From positions 1 to 16,316 of the forward strand of contig JAEZJA010000187.1 of the NCBI GenBank assembly GCA_023415895.1: 16,316 nt of DNA. The letters run 5' to 3'. The notes beneath the pieces were generated by a model. The model searched no databases, was not told the origin of the DNA, and worked only from the letters and a program-made list of their open reading frames with translations. Shown here in pieces: positions 7,163-14,654 of the stretch. Position 1 is the first letter of the stretch. Every line of letters begins with the position of its first letter. The stretch is from Bacillota bacterium. GTDB taxonomy: Bacteria > Bacillota > Clostridia > Oscillospirales > Acutalibacteraceae. A program made the translations under genes and the position numbers.

Positions 7163-7167
7163 GGAGG
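7163..7167 (+). promoter_or_regulatory. Ribosome binding site deciding the cheY start
   Basis: GGAGG at 7163-7167 is eight bases before ATG 7176. An in-frame GTG at 7161 would place this site inside the gene and add five residues not expected for CheY, so the ATG is preferred. Confidence 0.8.
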
Positions 7168-7175
7168 TTTTTGCC

Positions 7176-7538
7176 ATGTCAAAAAAAATTATGTTGGTCG
7201 ATGATGCGGCGTTTATGCGCATGATGATCAAGGATACCCTCAAGAAAAACGGATATACCGAGGTGATCGAGGCAGGCAACGGGGAACAGGCCATCACCCT
7301 GTATCAGGAAGAAAACCCCGAGCTTGTTCTTATGGATATAACCATGCCGGTGATGGATGGATTGGAGGCGCTCAGACGGCTGAGAGTGATTGACCCAGAA
7401 ATCAAGGTTGTCATGTGTTCCGCGATGGGACAGGAGACGATGGTGGTTGATGCACTCAAGCTGGGGGCCAAGGACTTTATTGTCAAGCCGTTTAAACCTG
7501 ACCGCATCATGAAAACAGTGAACAGCCTGATCGGCTGA
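7176..7538 (+). CDS. cheY: Chemotaxis response regulator CheY
   Basis: A 120-residue single-domain receiver protein starting at ATG 7176. All active-site residues are present: D9 and D10 for metal binding, D54 as the phosphorylated aspartate (in ELVLMDITMPVMDG), S82 in the VMCSAMG switch region, and K104 in FIVKPFKP. The aromatic switch position after this is F101. CheY is phosphorylated by CheA, then binds FliM and FliY to change motor rotation. No output domain follows. The gene lies between fliY and fliO as in B. subtilis. No cheA or other kinase gene is in the window, so phosphate must come from a kinase encoded elsewhere. A run of eight A bases (7181-7188) lies three codons into the gene. 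Confidence 0.96.
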   Translation: MSKKIMLVDDAAFMRMMIKDTLKKNGYTEVIEAGNGEQAITLYQEENPELVLMDITMPVMDGLEALRRLRVIDPEIKVVMCSAMGQETMVVDALKLGAKDFIVKPFKPDRIMKTVNSLIG

Positions 7539-7567
7539 TACGCAAAATGAGAAGGATGAGTTGAAAC

Positions 7568-8026
7568 GTGGATTGGTTGGAAATTTTAAAATTGCTGCTG
7601 TCTCTGGGTGGGGTGTTGGTGGCTCTCTACCTTTGCTATGCCCTGAGCAAGTATGCGGCTGGCAAAATGAATACCCTGTCCAAGTCCAATTCTATCCGCG
7701 TACTCGAACGCGTTTCATTGACGCAGGACAAGGGTCTAGCAGTTGTAGAAATCGCCCATCAGTATTATTTAGTCGGGTTTTCTACAAATAGTATAGAAAT
7801 TTTAAAAGAATTGGACAAGGGAGAACTGAGCATTCCGAAAGAATCTTCCAATCCAAGCTTTATGGATGCTCTGAATACCCAAATCAAAAGCAGATGGGAT
7901 ATGAAGTGGAGTGACAAAAACCATCAACACGCTGCAAAGCCGTCTGAGACGGTTGATCGCGCTGCCGATGAGAAGGAGCCCCCTTTCGAGGGAGCGAATG
8001 GAGGAGACGAAGCCGACCAGGCGTAA
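7568..8026 (+). CDS. fliO: Flagellar biosynthetic protein FliO (FliZ-type)
   Basis: A 152-residue protein starting at GTG 7568, with GAAGGA (7551-7556) eleven bases before it. Residues about 5-27 are a single membrane helix (LEILKLLLSLGGVLVALYLC). The FliO core follows at about 43-83: IRVLERVSLTQDKGLAVVEI, then HQYYLVGFSTNSIEILKEL, which is the family pattern. The tail from about 90 is polar and acidic and probably disordered. FliO is the assembly factor that stabilises FliP while the export gate pore forms. There is no cleavable signal peptide in front of the helix, unlike some FliZ proteins. Its end overlaps or nearly touches fliP, consistent with coupled synthesis. Confidence 0.88.
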   Translation: MDWLEILKLLLSLGGVLVALYLCYALSKYAAGKMNTLSKSNSIRVLERVSLTQDKGLAVVEIAHQYYLVGFSTNSIEILKELDKGELSIPKESSNPSFMDALNTQIKSRWDMKWSDKNHQHAAKPSETVDRAADEKEPPFEGANGGDEADQA

Positions 8027-8750
8027 ACTTATGCGGCGGCTGCTGCTTTACAGCATGATGCTCGTATTCCTCACACTGCTGACCGGAATGCAGGCATCGG
8101 CCGCGGTTACCATCGATTCAGACGGATCGGGGCTGTTGGAGATTCTCCAGGTTATGACCCTGTTGGGTCTGATCCCGTCCATTCTAATGATGGCCACCTG
8201 CTTTACGCGCATTGTCATCGTGCTGTCCTTTTTGCGCAGTGCCTTAGGTTTGCAGGCAACGCCCCCGAACCAGGTACTTATCGGCATTGCTCTGTTTTTA
8301 TCGCTGTTTATTATGTCGCCCGTTTTGGCAAAGATCGATACGACGGCTTACCAGCCTTATAAAAACGAGGAAATCACGCAGGAGGAATTTCTGCAAAAGG
8401 CATCGATTCCTCTCAAGGAATTTATGCTCAAGCAAACCAAGAAGGATGATCTTAGTCTTTTTACCGAACTGTCAAAAACGCAGGCGGTTGAAGACCCGAT
8501 TGAGCTACCTGTAACCACGGTGATTCCCGCCTTTGTTACAAGTGAACTGCGGCGGGCATTCATGATCGGGTTTCTGCTGTATATTCCGTTTGTGATTATT
8601 GATCTGATCGTATCCAGCACACTGATGTCGGTGGGCATGATGATGCTCCCCCCCACCATGATTTCACTGCCCTTTAAGCTGCTGCTGTTTGTGCTGGTGG
8701 ATGGATGGGGTCTGCTGTTTCAGTCGCTGGTGTCCAGCTTTAACTTATAA
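7998..8750 (+). CDS. fliP: Flagellar type III export gate protein FliP
   Basis: A 250-residue membrane protein. I chose ATG 7998 (GAGGG just before it), which overlaps fliO by 29 bases; ATG 8031, four bases after the fliO stop, is the alternative and lacks a clear site. A basic N-terminus and hydrophobic stretch ending ASA at residues 33-35 form the cleavable signal peptide known for FliP. Family motifs follow: FTRIVIVLSFLRSALGLQA (69-87), PPNQVLIGIALFLSLFIM (89-106), a periplasmic part, then PAFVTSELRRAF (177-188) and GFLLYIPFVIIDLIVSS, with SVGMMMLPPTMISLPFK (211-227). Five FliP copies form the pore with FliQ and FliR. The LPP codons contain a seven-C run. Identity is certain; only the start is open. 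Confidence 0.94.
   Translation: MEETKPTRRKLMRRLLLYSMMLVFLTLLTGMQASAAVTIDSDGSGLLEILQVMTLLGLIPSILMMATCFTRIVIVLSFLRSALGLQATPPNQVLIGIALFLSLFIMSPVLAKIDTTAYQPYKNEEITQEEFLQKASIPLKEFMLKQTKKDDLSLFTELSKTQAVEDPIELPVTTVIPAFVTSELRRAFMIGFLLYIPFVIIDLIVSSTLMSVGMMMLPPTMISLPFKLLLFVLVDGWGLLFQSLVSSFNL
8648..8654 (+). repeat. Seven-C homopolymer inside fliP
   Basis: Seven C bases encode part of the conserved LPP in the last third of fliP. The frame is intact in this sequence. Gain or loss of one base would remove the last membrane region. See findings for the comparison with Helicobacter pylori fliP. Confidence 0.6.
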
Positions 8751-8780
8751 CGGCGGGGCCGGGGGAAGGGTGAACGATCT

Positions 8781-9047
8781 TTGACAATCTCAGAAATCAG
8801 CAATGTAATACAAAACGCCATGGTCGTTGCGCTCAAGCTGGCGGCACCGGTTTTGGTCTGTTGTATCGTGATCGGTCTGATTGTTTCAATTCTCCAGGCG
8901 GCTACACAGATTCACGAACAGTCGCTGGCGGCAGTCCCCAAGCTGATTGCCGTGGCTCTGGTGCTTGTGTTTCTGGGGCCGTGGATGCTCGAGACGCTGT
9001 GTGATTTTGCGCGCTACATATTTGACATCATCGCGTCTCTGAGCTGA
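8781..9047 (+). CDS. fliQ: Flagellar type III export gate protein FliQ
   Basis: An 88-residue protein starting at TTG 8781 with a strong purine run (GGGGGAAGGG, 8761-8770) before it. It has two membrane helices, at about residues 15-38 and 54-76, as in all FliQ proteins. The loop between them carries the signature QAATQIHEQSLAAVPKLIAV (38-57), where QAATQI, EQ and VPK are the conserved parts. GPWML follows the second helix start. Four FliQ copies wrap the FliP-FliR core of the export gate. Length matches the family (about 89). It lies 30 bases after fliP and 31 before fliR. Confidence 0.95.
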   Translation: MTISEISNVIQNAMVVALKLAAPVLVCCIVIGLIVSILQAATQIHEQSLAAVPKLIAVALVLVFLGPWMLETLCDFARYIFDIIASLS

Positions 9048-9078
9048 AAAGGGGATTGTAGAAAGGCATGATCAAAAA

Positions 9079-9846
9079 ATGCAAGTGGATATCACCTTAT
9101 TCTTGCTCGTGTTGATGCGTATGACCGGCTGCGTCATGTTCAACTCCATTTTTGGTCGGAGCAATATCCCGGTCATCGTCCGGGTCGGCCTGACAGTGGT
9201 GTTGTCCATTGTATGTTTTCAGGCGCTGCCTGCTCAGACGGTGGAGATCCACTCCTTCCTTGTTCTGACGGTTTCGCTGTTGGAGCAACTGCTCATCGGG
9301 TATATCGTCGGGTATGTACTTCAGCTATTTTTGTCAGTCATACAAATTAGCGGGGAGAACATGGATATTCTGACCGGGTTGTCCATGTCCAAGATCTACG
9401 ATCCGGGCAGCAATGTTTCCATGCCGTTGTCGGCGTCGGTAATCAACGCGATGTTTATTCTCATTTTCTTTGCGACTAATGCGCACCTGACGCTGATCAA
9501 GGTGTTTGCGAAGCTTTGTTTGCTGGTGCCTTATGAAGGCCTCTCCTACAGCCCGGCACTGTTTGAAAACCTGGTCGACCTTTTTTCGCTCATCCTGATT
9601 TACGCGGTCAAGCTCGGCTTGCCCATGCTTGCCGCACAGCTGGTGACCGAGGTCGCCGTGGGAATTATTATGCGTGCCGTTCCGCAGATCGACGTCTTTG
9701 TGATCAACATACAGGTCAAGCTGATCATCGGCGTGGTGGTCATTCTCGTCTTGGTACCGTCCCTAGCCGCCTTTCTGGAACGGTTGATTACCCTGATGTT
9801 TGACAACATCAACGGGGTGTTTAGCCTGCTTATGGCAGGCACATAG
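9079..9846 (+). CDS. fliR: Flagellar type III export gate protein FliR
   Basis: A 255-residue protein with about six hydrophobic membrane segments, starting at ATG 9079; an ATG at 9068 is in another frame and ends at once. Family marks include the N-terminal RMTGCVMFNSIFGRSNIPVI (residues 14-33), the middle ISGENMDILTGLSMSKIYDP and the later LPMLAAQLVTEVAVGIIMRA followed by VPQIDVF, which match the FliR patterns for the D-x2-G-x-S and R-x2-PQ-x-x-VF regions. One FliR copy joins five FliP copies to close the pore. It is separate from flhB; the two are fused in some clostridia, but here a stop at 9844-9846 and 58 bases part them. Identity is clear. Confidence 0.93.
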   Translation: MQVDITLFLLVLMRMTGCVMFNSIFGRSNIPVIVRVGLTVVLSIVCFQALPAQTVEIHSFLVLTVSLLEQLLIGYIVGYVLQLFLSVIQISGENMDILTGLSMSKIYDPGSNVSMPLSASVINAMFILIFFATNAHLTLIKVFAKLCLLVPYEGLSYSPALFENLVDLFSLILIYAVKLGLPMLAAQLVTEVAVGIIMRAVPQIDVFVINIQVKLIIGVVVILVLVPSLAAFLERLITLMFDNINGVFSLLMAGT

Positions 9847-9893
9847 TTTCCTGAACGCGGCTCCCTATGCTCAACAGGCAGAGGGGGACAAAA

Positions 9894-9899
9894 GGGGGG
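9894..9899 (+). promoter_or_regulatory. Ribosome binding site for flhB start at 9905
   Basis: A six-G run (AAAGGGGGGA context) lies five bases before ATG 9905. The frame is open back to 9800, inside fliR, but the conserved FlhB N-terminus (KTEKATPKKR) begins directly after ATG 9905, which settles the start. Confidence 0.7.
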
Positions 9900-9904
9900 A
9901 TTTT

Positions 9905-10975
9905 ATGGCCGTCGACAGCAGCAAAACCGAAAAAGCCACTCCCAAAAAGCGACAGGACGAACGAAAAAAAGGCAACCTGTTTAAAAGTCAGGACGTTATC
10001 AGCGCGGTTTCGGTTCTGTCGGTTTTCCTGACTTTGAAGCTGACTTTTCCCTCAATCTATGACCGTCTGTCGTTGACGTTGGCGGAACATATTGCGTATA
10101 GTGCGACCATGGACGAGTTGACAACGGGGAATGCCGTGGTGCTGCTGGGCAATGCGCTGCTGGTGGTTGCCCTAGCCACAGGGCCTGTGGTCGCCGTGGC
10201 GGTGGTGGTGGCCATTCTCTCGTCGGGTGTTCAGACGCGGTTTCGATTCTCCAAGGAGCTGCTCAAATTCAAGTTTTCCCGTTTGAATCCGATTGAAGGC
10301 TTTAAACGGCTGTTATCCATGCGCTCGATCATCGAGCTTATTAAGGCTACTCTTAAAATTACAGTGATCGTCGTTGTCCTGATGGCATCCTATCGCAGCG
10401 TGTACGATCAGTTCATAGAGCTGATGATGCGGGATATCCGACAGGCGGTCGGGTTTATCCTGAACACCATCATCGATATCGTGTTCAAGCTGTCTCTGGC
10501 TTTTTCGGCAATCGCCGCGCTGGATTATCTCTACCAATGGTGGGAATATGAACGCAACCTGCGCATGACCAAGCAGGAGATTAAGGAAGAGTACAAGCAG
10601 CTGGAGGGCGATCCCCAGATCAAGGGGCGGATCAAGGAGAGACAACGCGGCATGGCGCAGCGCCGTATGATGCAAAAGGTGCCCACAGCCGATGTGGTCA
10701 TTCGCAACCCCACCCATTATGCGATTGCGCTTCGCTATAATCTAAAAAAGGACAGAGCACCGATTGTGGTAGCGAAGGGTCAGGATTCTTTGGCGCTTCG
10801 CATCGTTGCAGTTGCCGAACAATATCATATCCCCACGACCGAAAACAAGCCTCTGGCACACGCGCTGTATGAAGCTGTGGAGGTTGACTGTGAGATCCCT
10901 CCGGAATTCTATACGGCTCTGGCAGAGATTCTGGCTTGGGTCTATTCATTGAAAAAGGAGACAGGGGCGCCTTGA
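9905..10975 (+). CDS. flhB: Flagellar export switch protein FlhB
   Basis: A 356-residue protein. The N-terminus KTEKATPKKRQDERKKGN (7-24) is the basic family signature. Four membrane segments follow at about 30-50, 77-105, 145-165 and 183-208. The cytoplasmic domain begins with MTKQEIKEEYKQLEGDPQIK (221-240) and KERQRGMAQRRM. N268-P269-T270-H271 in VIRNPTHYAIALRY is the self-cleavage site, intact; cleavage after N268 and contact with FliK switch export from rod/hook to filament proteins. The C-terminus (PTTENKPLAHALY, then the EIPPEFYTALAEILAWVY end) is also typical. The stop codon overlaps the flhA start, so translation is probably coupled. Length and motifs are fully normal. Confidence 0.96.
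   Translation: MAVDSSKTEKATPKKRQDERKKGNLFKSQDVISAVSVLSVFLTLKLTFPSIYDRLSLTLAEHIAYSATMDELTTGNAVVLLGNALLVVALATGPVVAVAVVVAILSSGVQTRFRFSKELLKFKFSRLNPIEGFKRLLSMRSIIELIKATLKITVIVVVLMASYRSVYDQFIELMMRDIRQAVGFILNTIIDIVFKLSLAFSAIAALDYLYQWWEYERNLRMTKQEIKEEYKQLEGDPQIKGRIKERQRGMAQRRMMQKVPTADVVIRNPTHYAIALRYNLKKDRAPIVVAKGQDSLALRIVAVAEQYHIPTTENKPLAHALYEAVEVDCEIPPEFYTALAEILAWVYSLKKETGAP
10972..10975 (+). promoter_or_regulatory. TTGA stop-start overlap between flhB and flhA
   Basis: The flhA TTG start (10972-10974) and the flhB TGA stop (10973-10975) share bases. AAAGGAG at 10954-10960 lies within the flhB end and can serve the flhA start. This layout is typical of translational coupling and would help keep the two export-gate subunits in step. 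Confidence 0.75.
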
Positions 10976-13035
10976 AGATACTCAACAATATCGTTTCGGT
11001 ATTCGTGATTCTGATCGTTGCCATGCTGATCATCCCGCTGCCTGCCTGGGCACTGGATATGATGCTGATTTTCAATATCACCTTTTCCATCCTGATTCTG
11101 CTGGTGACCATGTACGTCAAAAGCGCACTGGAATTCTCCGTTTTCCCTTCGCTGCTGCTGATTACGACGCTAATGCGGCTGGGGTTGAACATCTCCTCGA
11201 CAAAACTCATTTTGTCCAACGGCGGCCATGCCGGGGATGTCATCAGGACCTTTGGAAATTTCGTACTCGGCGGCAATATCGTCGTGGGCTTTATTGTATT
11301 TATCATTCTGGTACTCGTGCAGTTTCTGGTCATTACCAAGGGTGCCGAACGGGTGTCCGAAGTATCCGCGCGGTTCAAGCTCGATGCTATGCCGGGTAAA
11401 CAGATGGCCATCGACGCCGATCTGAGTTCGGGACTGATCAACGAAGAGCAGGCCCGCACCCGTCGAAACGATATCCAGCGGGAAGCGGAATTTTACGGCT
11501 CCATGGATGGTGCCACGAAGTTTGTCAAGGGTGATGCGATCATGTCGATTATCATCACCTTTATCAATCTTATCGGCGGTACGGTTATCGGCATGGTTCA
11601 GGGCGGCGGAAGCCTGACGGAGGTGCTGAGCACCTATTCCATTGCCACAGTCGGTGACGGCATGGTATCCCAGATCCCGGCGCTGTTGATTTCCACGGCG
11701 ACCGGCATGATTGTAACGCGCTCCGCCTCGAACTCGAGTCTGAGCACGGATCTGACGGGACAGTTTTTCTCACAACCCATTCCTTTTATATTGGCCGGCT
11801 TCACGCTGTTGGCATTGGCGCTCGTGCCGGGTATGCCGCTGATCCAGATTTTGATTCTGGCGGGTGTGATGCTGTTTATTGGCTTCACTTCCTACAAGCG
11901 TCTATCCATCGGGAGTGTGCAGGCTGTTCCCGCCGCCGCGGAGGGAGAACCGTCCGATACGGATGAGGTATCCTATTACAAAAACATTGATAACATCTAC
12001 GATCTGCTTCCCATGGATGCCATTGAAATGGAGTTCGGTTACAGCCTGATCCCTCTTGTGGACGAAGGCAGCGGTTCGAGCTTCATTGATCGTCTGGTGC
12101 TGTTTCGAAAGCAGTTTGCGCTGGATATGGGCATGGTGATTCCTGCCGTTCGTCTGCGGGACAACGGCAGTTTGACACCCAACCAATATGTTATCAAGAT
12201 CAAAGGGGAGGAAGTCTCACGCGGGGAGCTGCTCGTGGACTATTATCTGGCGCTCGACCCCGGTAACCTGACGGGGGTGATCGACGGTATCGAGACCATT
12301 GAGCCTGCTTATGGCATTCCCAGCCGGTGGATTACCCCCGATAAGAAGGAAATGGCCGAGATCTACGGCTACACGGTGATCGACCCCCTGTCCGTGCTGA
12401 TGACACATTTGTCCGAGACCGTTCGCAAACATGCATATGAGCTGTTGACCCGTCAAGATGTCAACCAGCTGCTGGACATGGTCAAGAAAACCAACCCCTC
12501 GCTTGTGGACGACGTGGTCCCGGGTATTGTGAACTACAACAATCTCCAGAAGGTTCTGTGTTCGCTGCTCAAGGAAGACGTCCCCGTTCGCGATATGGAG
12601 ACCATCCTCAATACGATTGCGGATTACGCTCCTTCTGTGCGTGATACGGATATTATCACCGAGCATGTGCGTCAGTCGCTCCGACGTACGATCACGCGAA
12701 AGTGGTCGGACAGCGGTCAGATTCGGGTCATAACACTGGACGGCGAAGTCGAAAAGATGATTATCAATTCCATTAACAAGAACGAACAGGGAACCTACTT
12801 GTCAATGGATCCACAGACCACACAGCGGCTGATTACCCGGCTGATCGATTGCGTCAACAAGGTCAAGGACATTATTTCGGTTCCCATTGTTTTAACATCG
12901 CCCGTTGTGCGCATTTACTTCAGCAAGCTGCTTGAGCAGTTTTATCCCAAGGCAATTGTGCTGTCTTTTAACGAGCTGGATACCAGTGTCCAGATACAGG
13001 CGGTTGCCAACGTGACGCTGGATGCCAACGGATAA
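10972..13035 (+). CDS. flhA: Flagellar type III export protein FlhA
   Basis: A 687-residue protein if started at TTG 10972; the frame extends back to 10936 inside flhB but that gives extra residues unlike the family, and KILNNIVSVF is a good N-terminus. The first 330 or so residues hold the membrane part with about eight helices. Between helices lies the FHIPEP-family loop at about 131-195: ARFKLDAMPGKQMAIDADL, then RRNDIQREAEFYGSMDGATK, then FVKGDA, with conserved acidic and basic residues of the proton-driven export step. From about 330 to the end is the cytoplasmic domain that forms a nine-membered ring and docks chaperone-substrate complexes, including DPLSVLMTHLSETVRKHAYE and the LLTRQDVNQLLD helix. 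Length is standard. sigD follows after only 20 bases. Confidence 0.96.
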   Translation: MKILNNIVSVFVILIVAMLIIPLPAWALDMMLIFNITFSILILLVTMYVKSALEFSVFPSLLLITTLMRLGLNISSTKLILSNGGHAGDVIRTFGNFVLGGNIVVGFIVFIILVLVQFLVITKGAERVSEVSARFKLDAMPGKQMAIDADLSSGLINEEQARTRRNDIQREAEFYGSMDGATKFVKGDAIMSIIITFINLIGGTVIGMVQGGGSLTEVLSTYSIATVGDGMVSQIPALLISTATGMIVTRSASNSSLSTDLTGQFFSQPIPFILAGFTLLALALVPGMPLIQILILAGVMLFIGFTSYKRLSIGSVQAVPAAAEGEPSDTDEVSYYKNIDNIYDLLPMDAIEMEFGYSLIPLVDEGSGSSFIDRLVLFRKQFALDMGMVIPAVRLRDNGSLTPNQYVIKIKGEEVSRGELLVDYYLALDPGNLTGVIDGIETIEPAYGIPSRWITPDKKEMAEIYGYTVIDPLSVLMTHLSETVRKHAYELLTRQDVNQLLDMVKKTNPSLVDDVVPGIVNYNNLQKVLCSLLKEDVPVRDMETILNTIADYAPSVRDTDIITEHVRQSLRRTITRKWSDSGQIRVITLDGEVEKMIINSINKNEQGTYLSMDPQTTQRLITRLIDCVNKVKDIISVPIVLTSPVVRIYFSKLLEQFYPKAIVLSFNELDTSVQIQAVANVTLDANG

Positions 13036-13055
13036 CCATACAAGGGGGAGGCGCA

Positions 13056-13832
13056 ATGGTGTGTACGGAAGATAAGGCTGACCAATCGTTCCAGGAGCAA
13101 TGGGCGGAGTACCAACGCACAAAGGACGTGCACATCCGTAACGCCATGACACAGCAGTACAGCTATATTGTCAAGTGCATTGCTCTCAAAATCGTCGGCC
13201 ACTACTCCTTTTTCAACTACATGGAGGACCTCGTCAACGAAGGGATCATTGCCCTGATCGACAGCTTTGACAAATTCAATCCCAACAAAAATGTCAAATT
13301 CGAAACCTATGCTTCCATCAAGATCCGAGGCGCCATGATTGATTTCATTCGCAAACAGGATGGTTTTTCACGGCGGCTCAAGAATATCGCCAAAACGCTA
13401 AGTGAAGCCAAGGGCGAGATGGCCAATCGTCTGGGACGGGAGCCGGTGGATGCGGAAATGGCGGAGTACCTGCAGGTCAGTCTCAAGGAATATGAGAAGA
13501 TGCTGACACAGGCTAACACGCTGACGGTCTTGTCTTTTGAAGAAATGGTCTATGAAAAAGGCATGGAAGCCATTCCGCTGTATAACGACAACGAATCCGC
13601 ACGCGTCCCTGAACAGGTTGCTCTGGACAACGAACTGCGGGACGTCTTGGCTCAAAGCGTGGAGCTTCTCAACGACAAAGAGCGGCTGGTCGTTTCTCTT
13701 TATTATAAGGAGCAGATGAAAATTAAGGATATCTCGGTCATTCTAGGCATCGGAGCCTCACGCGTCTCCCAGATCCATTCGAGTGCTCTGAAAAAACTCA
13801 AGGAACACATGACCGAGTACTACAACCACTGA
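13056..13832 (+). CDS. sigD: Flagellar RNA polymerase sigma factor SigD (FliA/WhiG family)
   Basis: A 258-residue sigma-70 family protein starting at ATG 13056, with AAGGGGGAGG (13042-13051) close before it. Region 2 spans about 28-105: LVNEGIIALIDSFDKFNPNK (59-78) is the core-binding part and VKFETYASIKIRGAMIDFIR (80-99) contacts the -10 element. Region 3 is about 108-170, and region 4 about 190-252, with the helix-turn-helix at MKIKDISVILGIGASRVSQI (221-240). The factor would drive late genes such as flagellin and chemotaxis genes. The segment after region 2, QDGFSRRLKN, lacks the DW-x-PR form usual in FliA/SigD. Placement inside the flagellar operon, right after flhA, supports the SigD call; in B. 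subtilis sigD is near the end of the same operon. No anti-sigma FlgM gene is in the window. Confidence 0.9.
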   Translation: MVCTEDKADQSFQEQWAEYQRTKDVHIRNAMTQQYSYIVKCIALKIVGHYSFFNYMEDLVNEGIIALIDSFDKFNPNKNVKFETYASIKIRGAMIDFIRKQDGFSRRLKNIAKTLSEAKGEMANRLGREPVDAEMAEYLQVSLKEYEKMLTQANTLTVLSFEEMVYEKGMEAIPLYNDNESARVPEQVALDNELRDVLAQSVELLNDKERLVVSLYYKEQMKIKDISVILGIGASRVSQIHSSALKKLKEHMTEYYNH

Positions 13833-13872
13833 ACCGGATTGACACTATCGACAGAGAGGATGACAACGGAAC

Positions 13873-14604
13873 ATGAACAGAGGCTTTTACATGCTGGGAT
13901 GCGGGATGAAGACATCCAACCAATCCCTTTCCTGCATCAGCAACAACCTGTCCAACGTAAACACGACCGGTTACAAAAAGCAGGAGATTACCTCCACGAC
14001 CTTTGGCAGCATGATGATGCAAAATATGCAGACAGGCAATCCGCTCGGAAACGTGACACTGATGAAGGTGTCCGATCAAACCAGGGTGATTCATTCACAG
14101 GGAACGCTCGAAGAAACACAGCGCGCCCTGGATTTTGCGATACAAGGAGAGGGCTTTTTCGCCGTGCAGGCGGGTGCCGGTATACGGTATACGCGCAACG
14201 GCTGCTTTGCGGTCGATCAGGAAGGCTACCTGGCAACGCAGGCCGGCTATCGGGTGCAGGGGGATAATGGCCCTATTCAGGTGGGTACCGATCAGATCAC
14301 AGCGGATGACAGTGGTGTGATCTATGTCGACGGACAGCCGGCGGGCAGGCTGGCGGTGGTTCAGTTTGAAGACTATGCGGGTTTGCAATCCCAGGGAGAG
14401 GGCTTGTACACGGCGGCTGCACAAGGCACCGTTGCCCAGGCACCCACCGTTTCATGGCAGACACTCGAGCGCTCCAACATCAATTCGGTAGAGGAAATGA
14501 CCGATGCGCTGGCGGCGCAACGTCATTTGCAGTCCTGCTCGCAGGCCCTTCAGATGGTGAACAGTACGATGGAACAGGCCGTTACGGAAATCGGACGGGT
14601 ATAA
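13873..14604 (+). CDS. flgF: Flagellar rod / hook-basal body protein, FlgF (FlhO)-like
   Basis: A 243-residue protein of the FlgF/FlgG/FlgE group starting at ATG 13873; the nearest site, AGAGGA at 13855-13860, is 12 bases away. The N-terminus has the rod signature ISNNLSNVNTTGYKK (22-36). The middle has ALDFAIQGEGFFAVQ (85-99) followed by RYTRNGCFAVDQEGYLATQA, both standard for the rod proteins. The C-terminal helix reads SNINSVEEMTDALAAQRHLQ, a diverged form of the usual SNVNLVEEM and QRAY pattern. It is exported without a cleaved signal and forms part of the distal rod. It is the first of two tandem paralogues, matching the flhO-flhP pair of B. subtilis, so FlgF is likelier than FlgG, but the names are not certain. 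Confidence 0.75.
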   Translation: MNRGFYMLGCGMKTSNQSLSCISNNLSNVNTTGYKKQEITSTTFGSMMMQNMQTGNPLGNVTLMKVSDQTRVIHSQGTLEETQRALDFAIQGEGFFAVQAGAGIRYTRNGCFAVDQEGYLATQAGYRVQGDNGPIQVGTDQITADDSGVIYVDGQPAGRLAVVQFEDYAGLQSQGEGLYTAAAQGTVAQAPTVSWQTLERSNINSVEEMTDALAAQRHLQSCSQALQMVNSTMEQAVTEIGRV

Positions 14605-14654
14605 ACTGATAATCCCACAGGACGGAGCCTATTGAAGAAAGGAAGTGCAGCAGA

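Noticed and set aside
8781..8811. TTGACA at the fliQ start with TAATAC 19 bases later, like a housekeeping promoter
   Set aside because: TTGACA is the fliQ start codon plus Thr codon, the spacing is too long and the -10 match is weak. A promoter here would not make the fliQ start.
10698..11459. Long antisense open frames, such as this one of 253 codons and others at 1725-2423, 4476-5171, 6310-7077 and 14664-15293
   Set aside because: Each lies opposite a well-supported flagellar gene, has no recognisable family motif or good ribosome binding site, and is explained by codon bias of the sense gene.
13839..14267. Same-strand frames that overlap real genes, such as 13839-14267 over flgF and 314-709 over fliK
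   Set aside because: They are out of frame with genes that have clear motifs, and their translations are Arg/Pro/His-rich with no family pattern.
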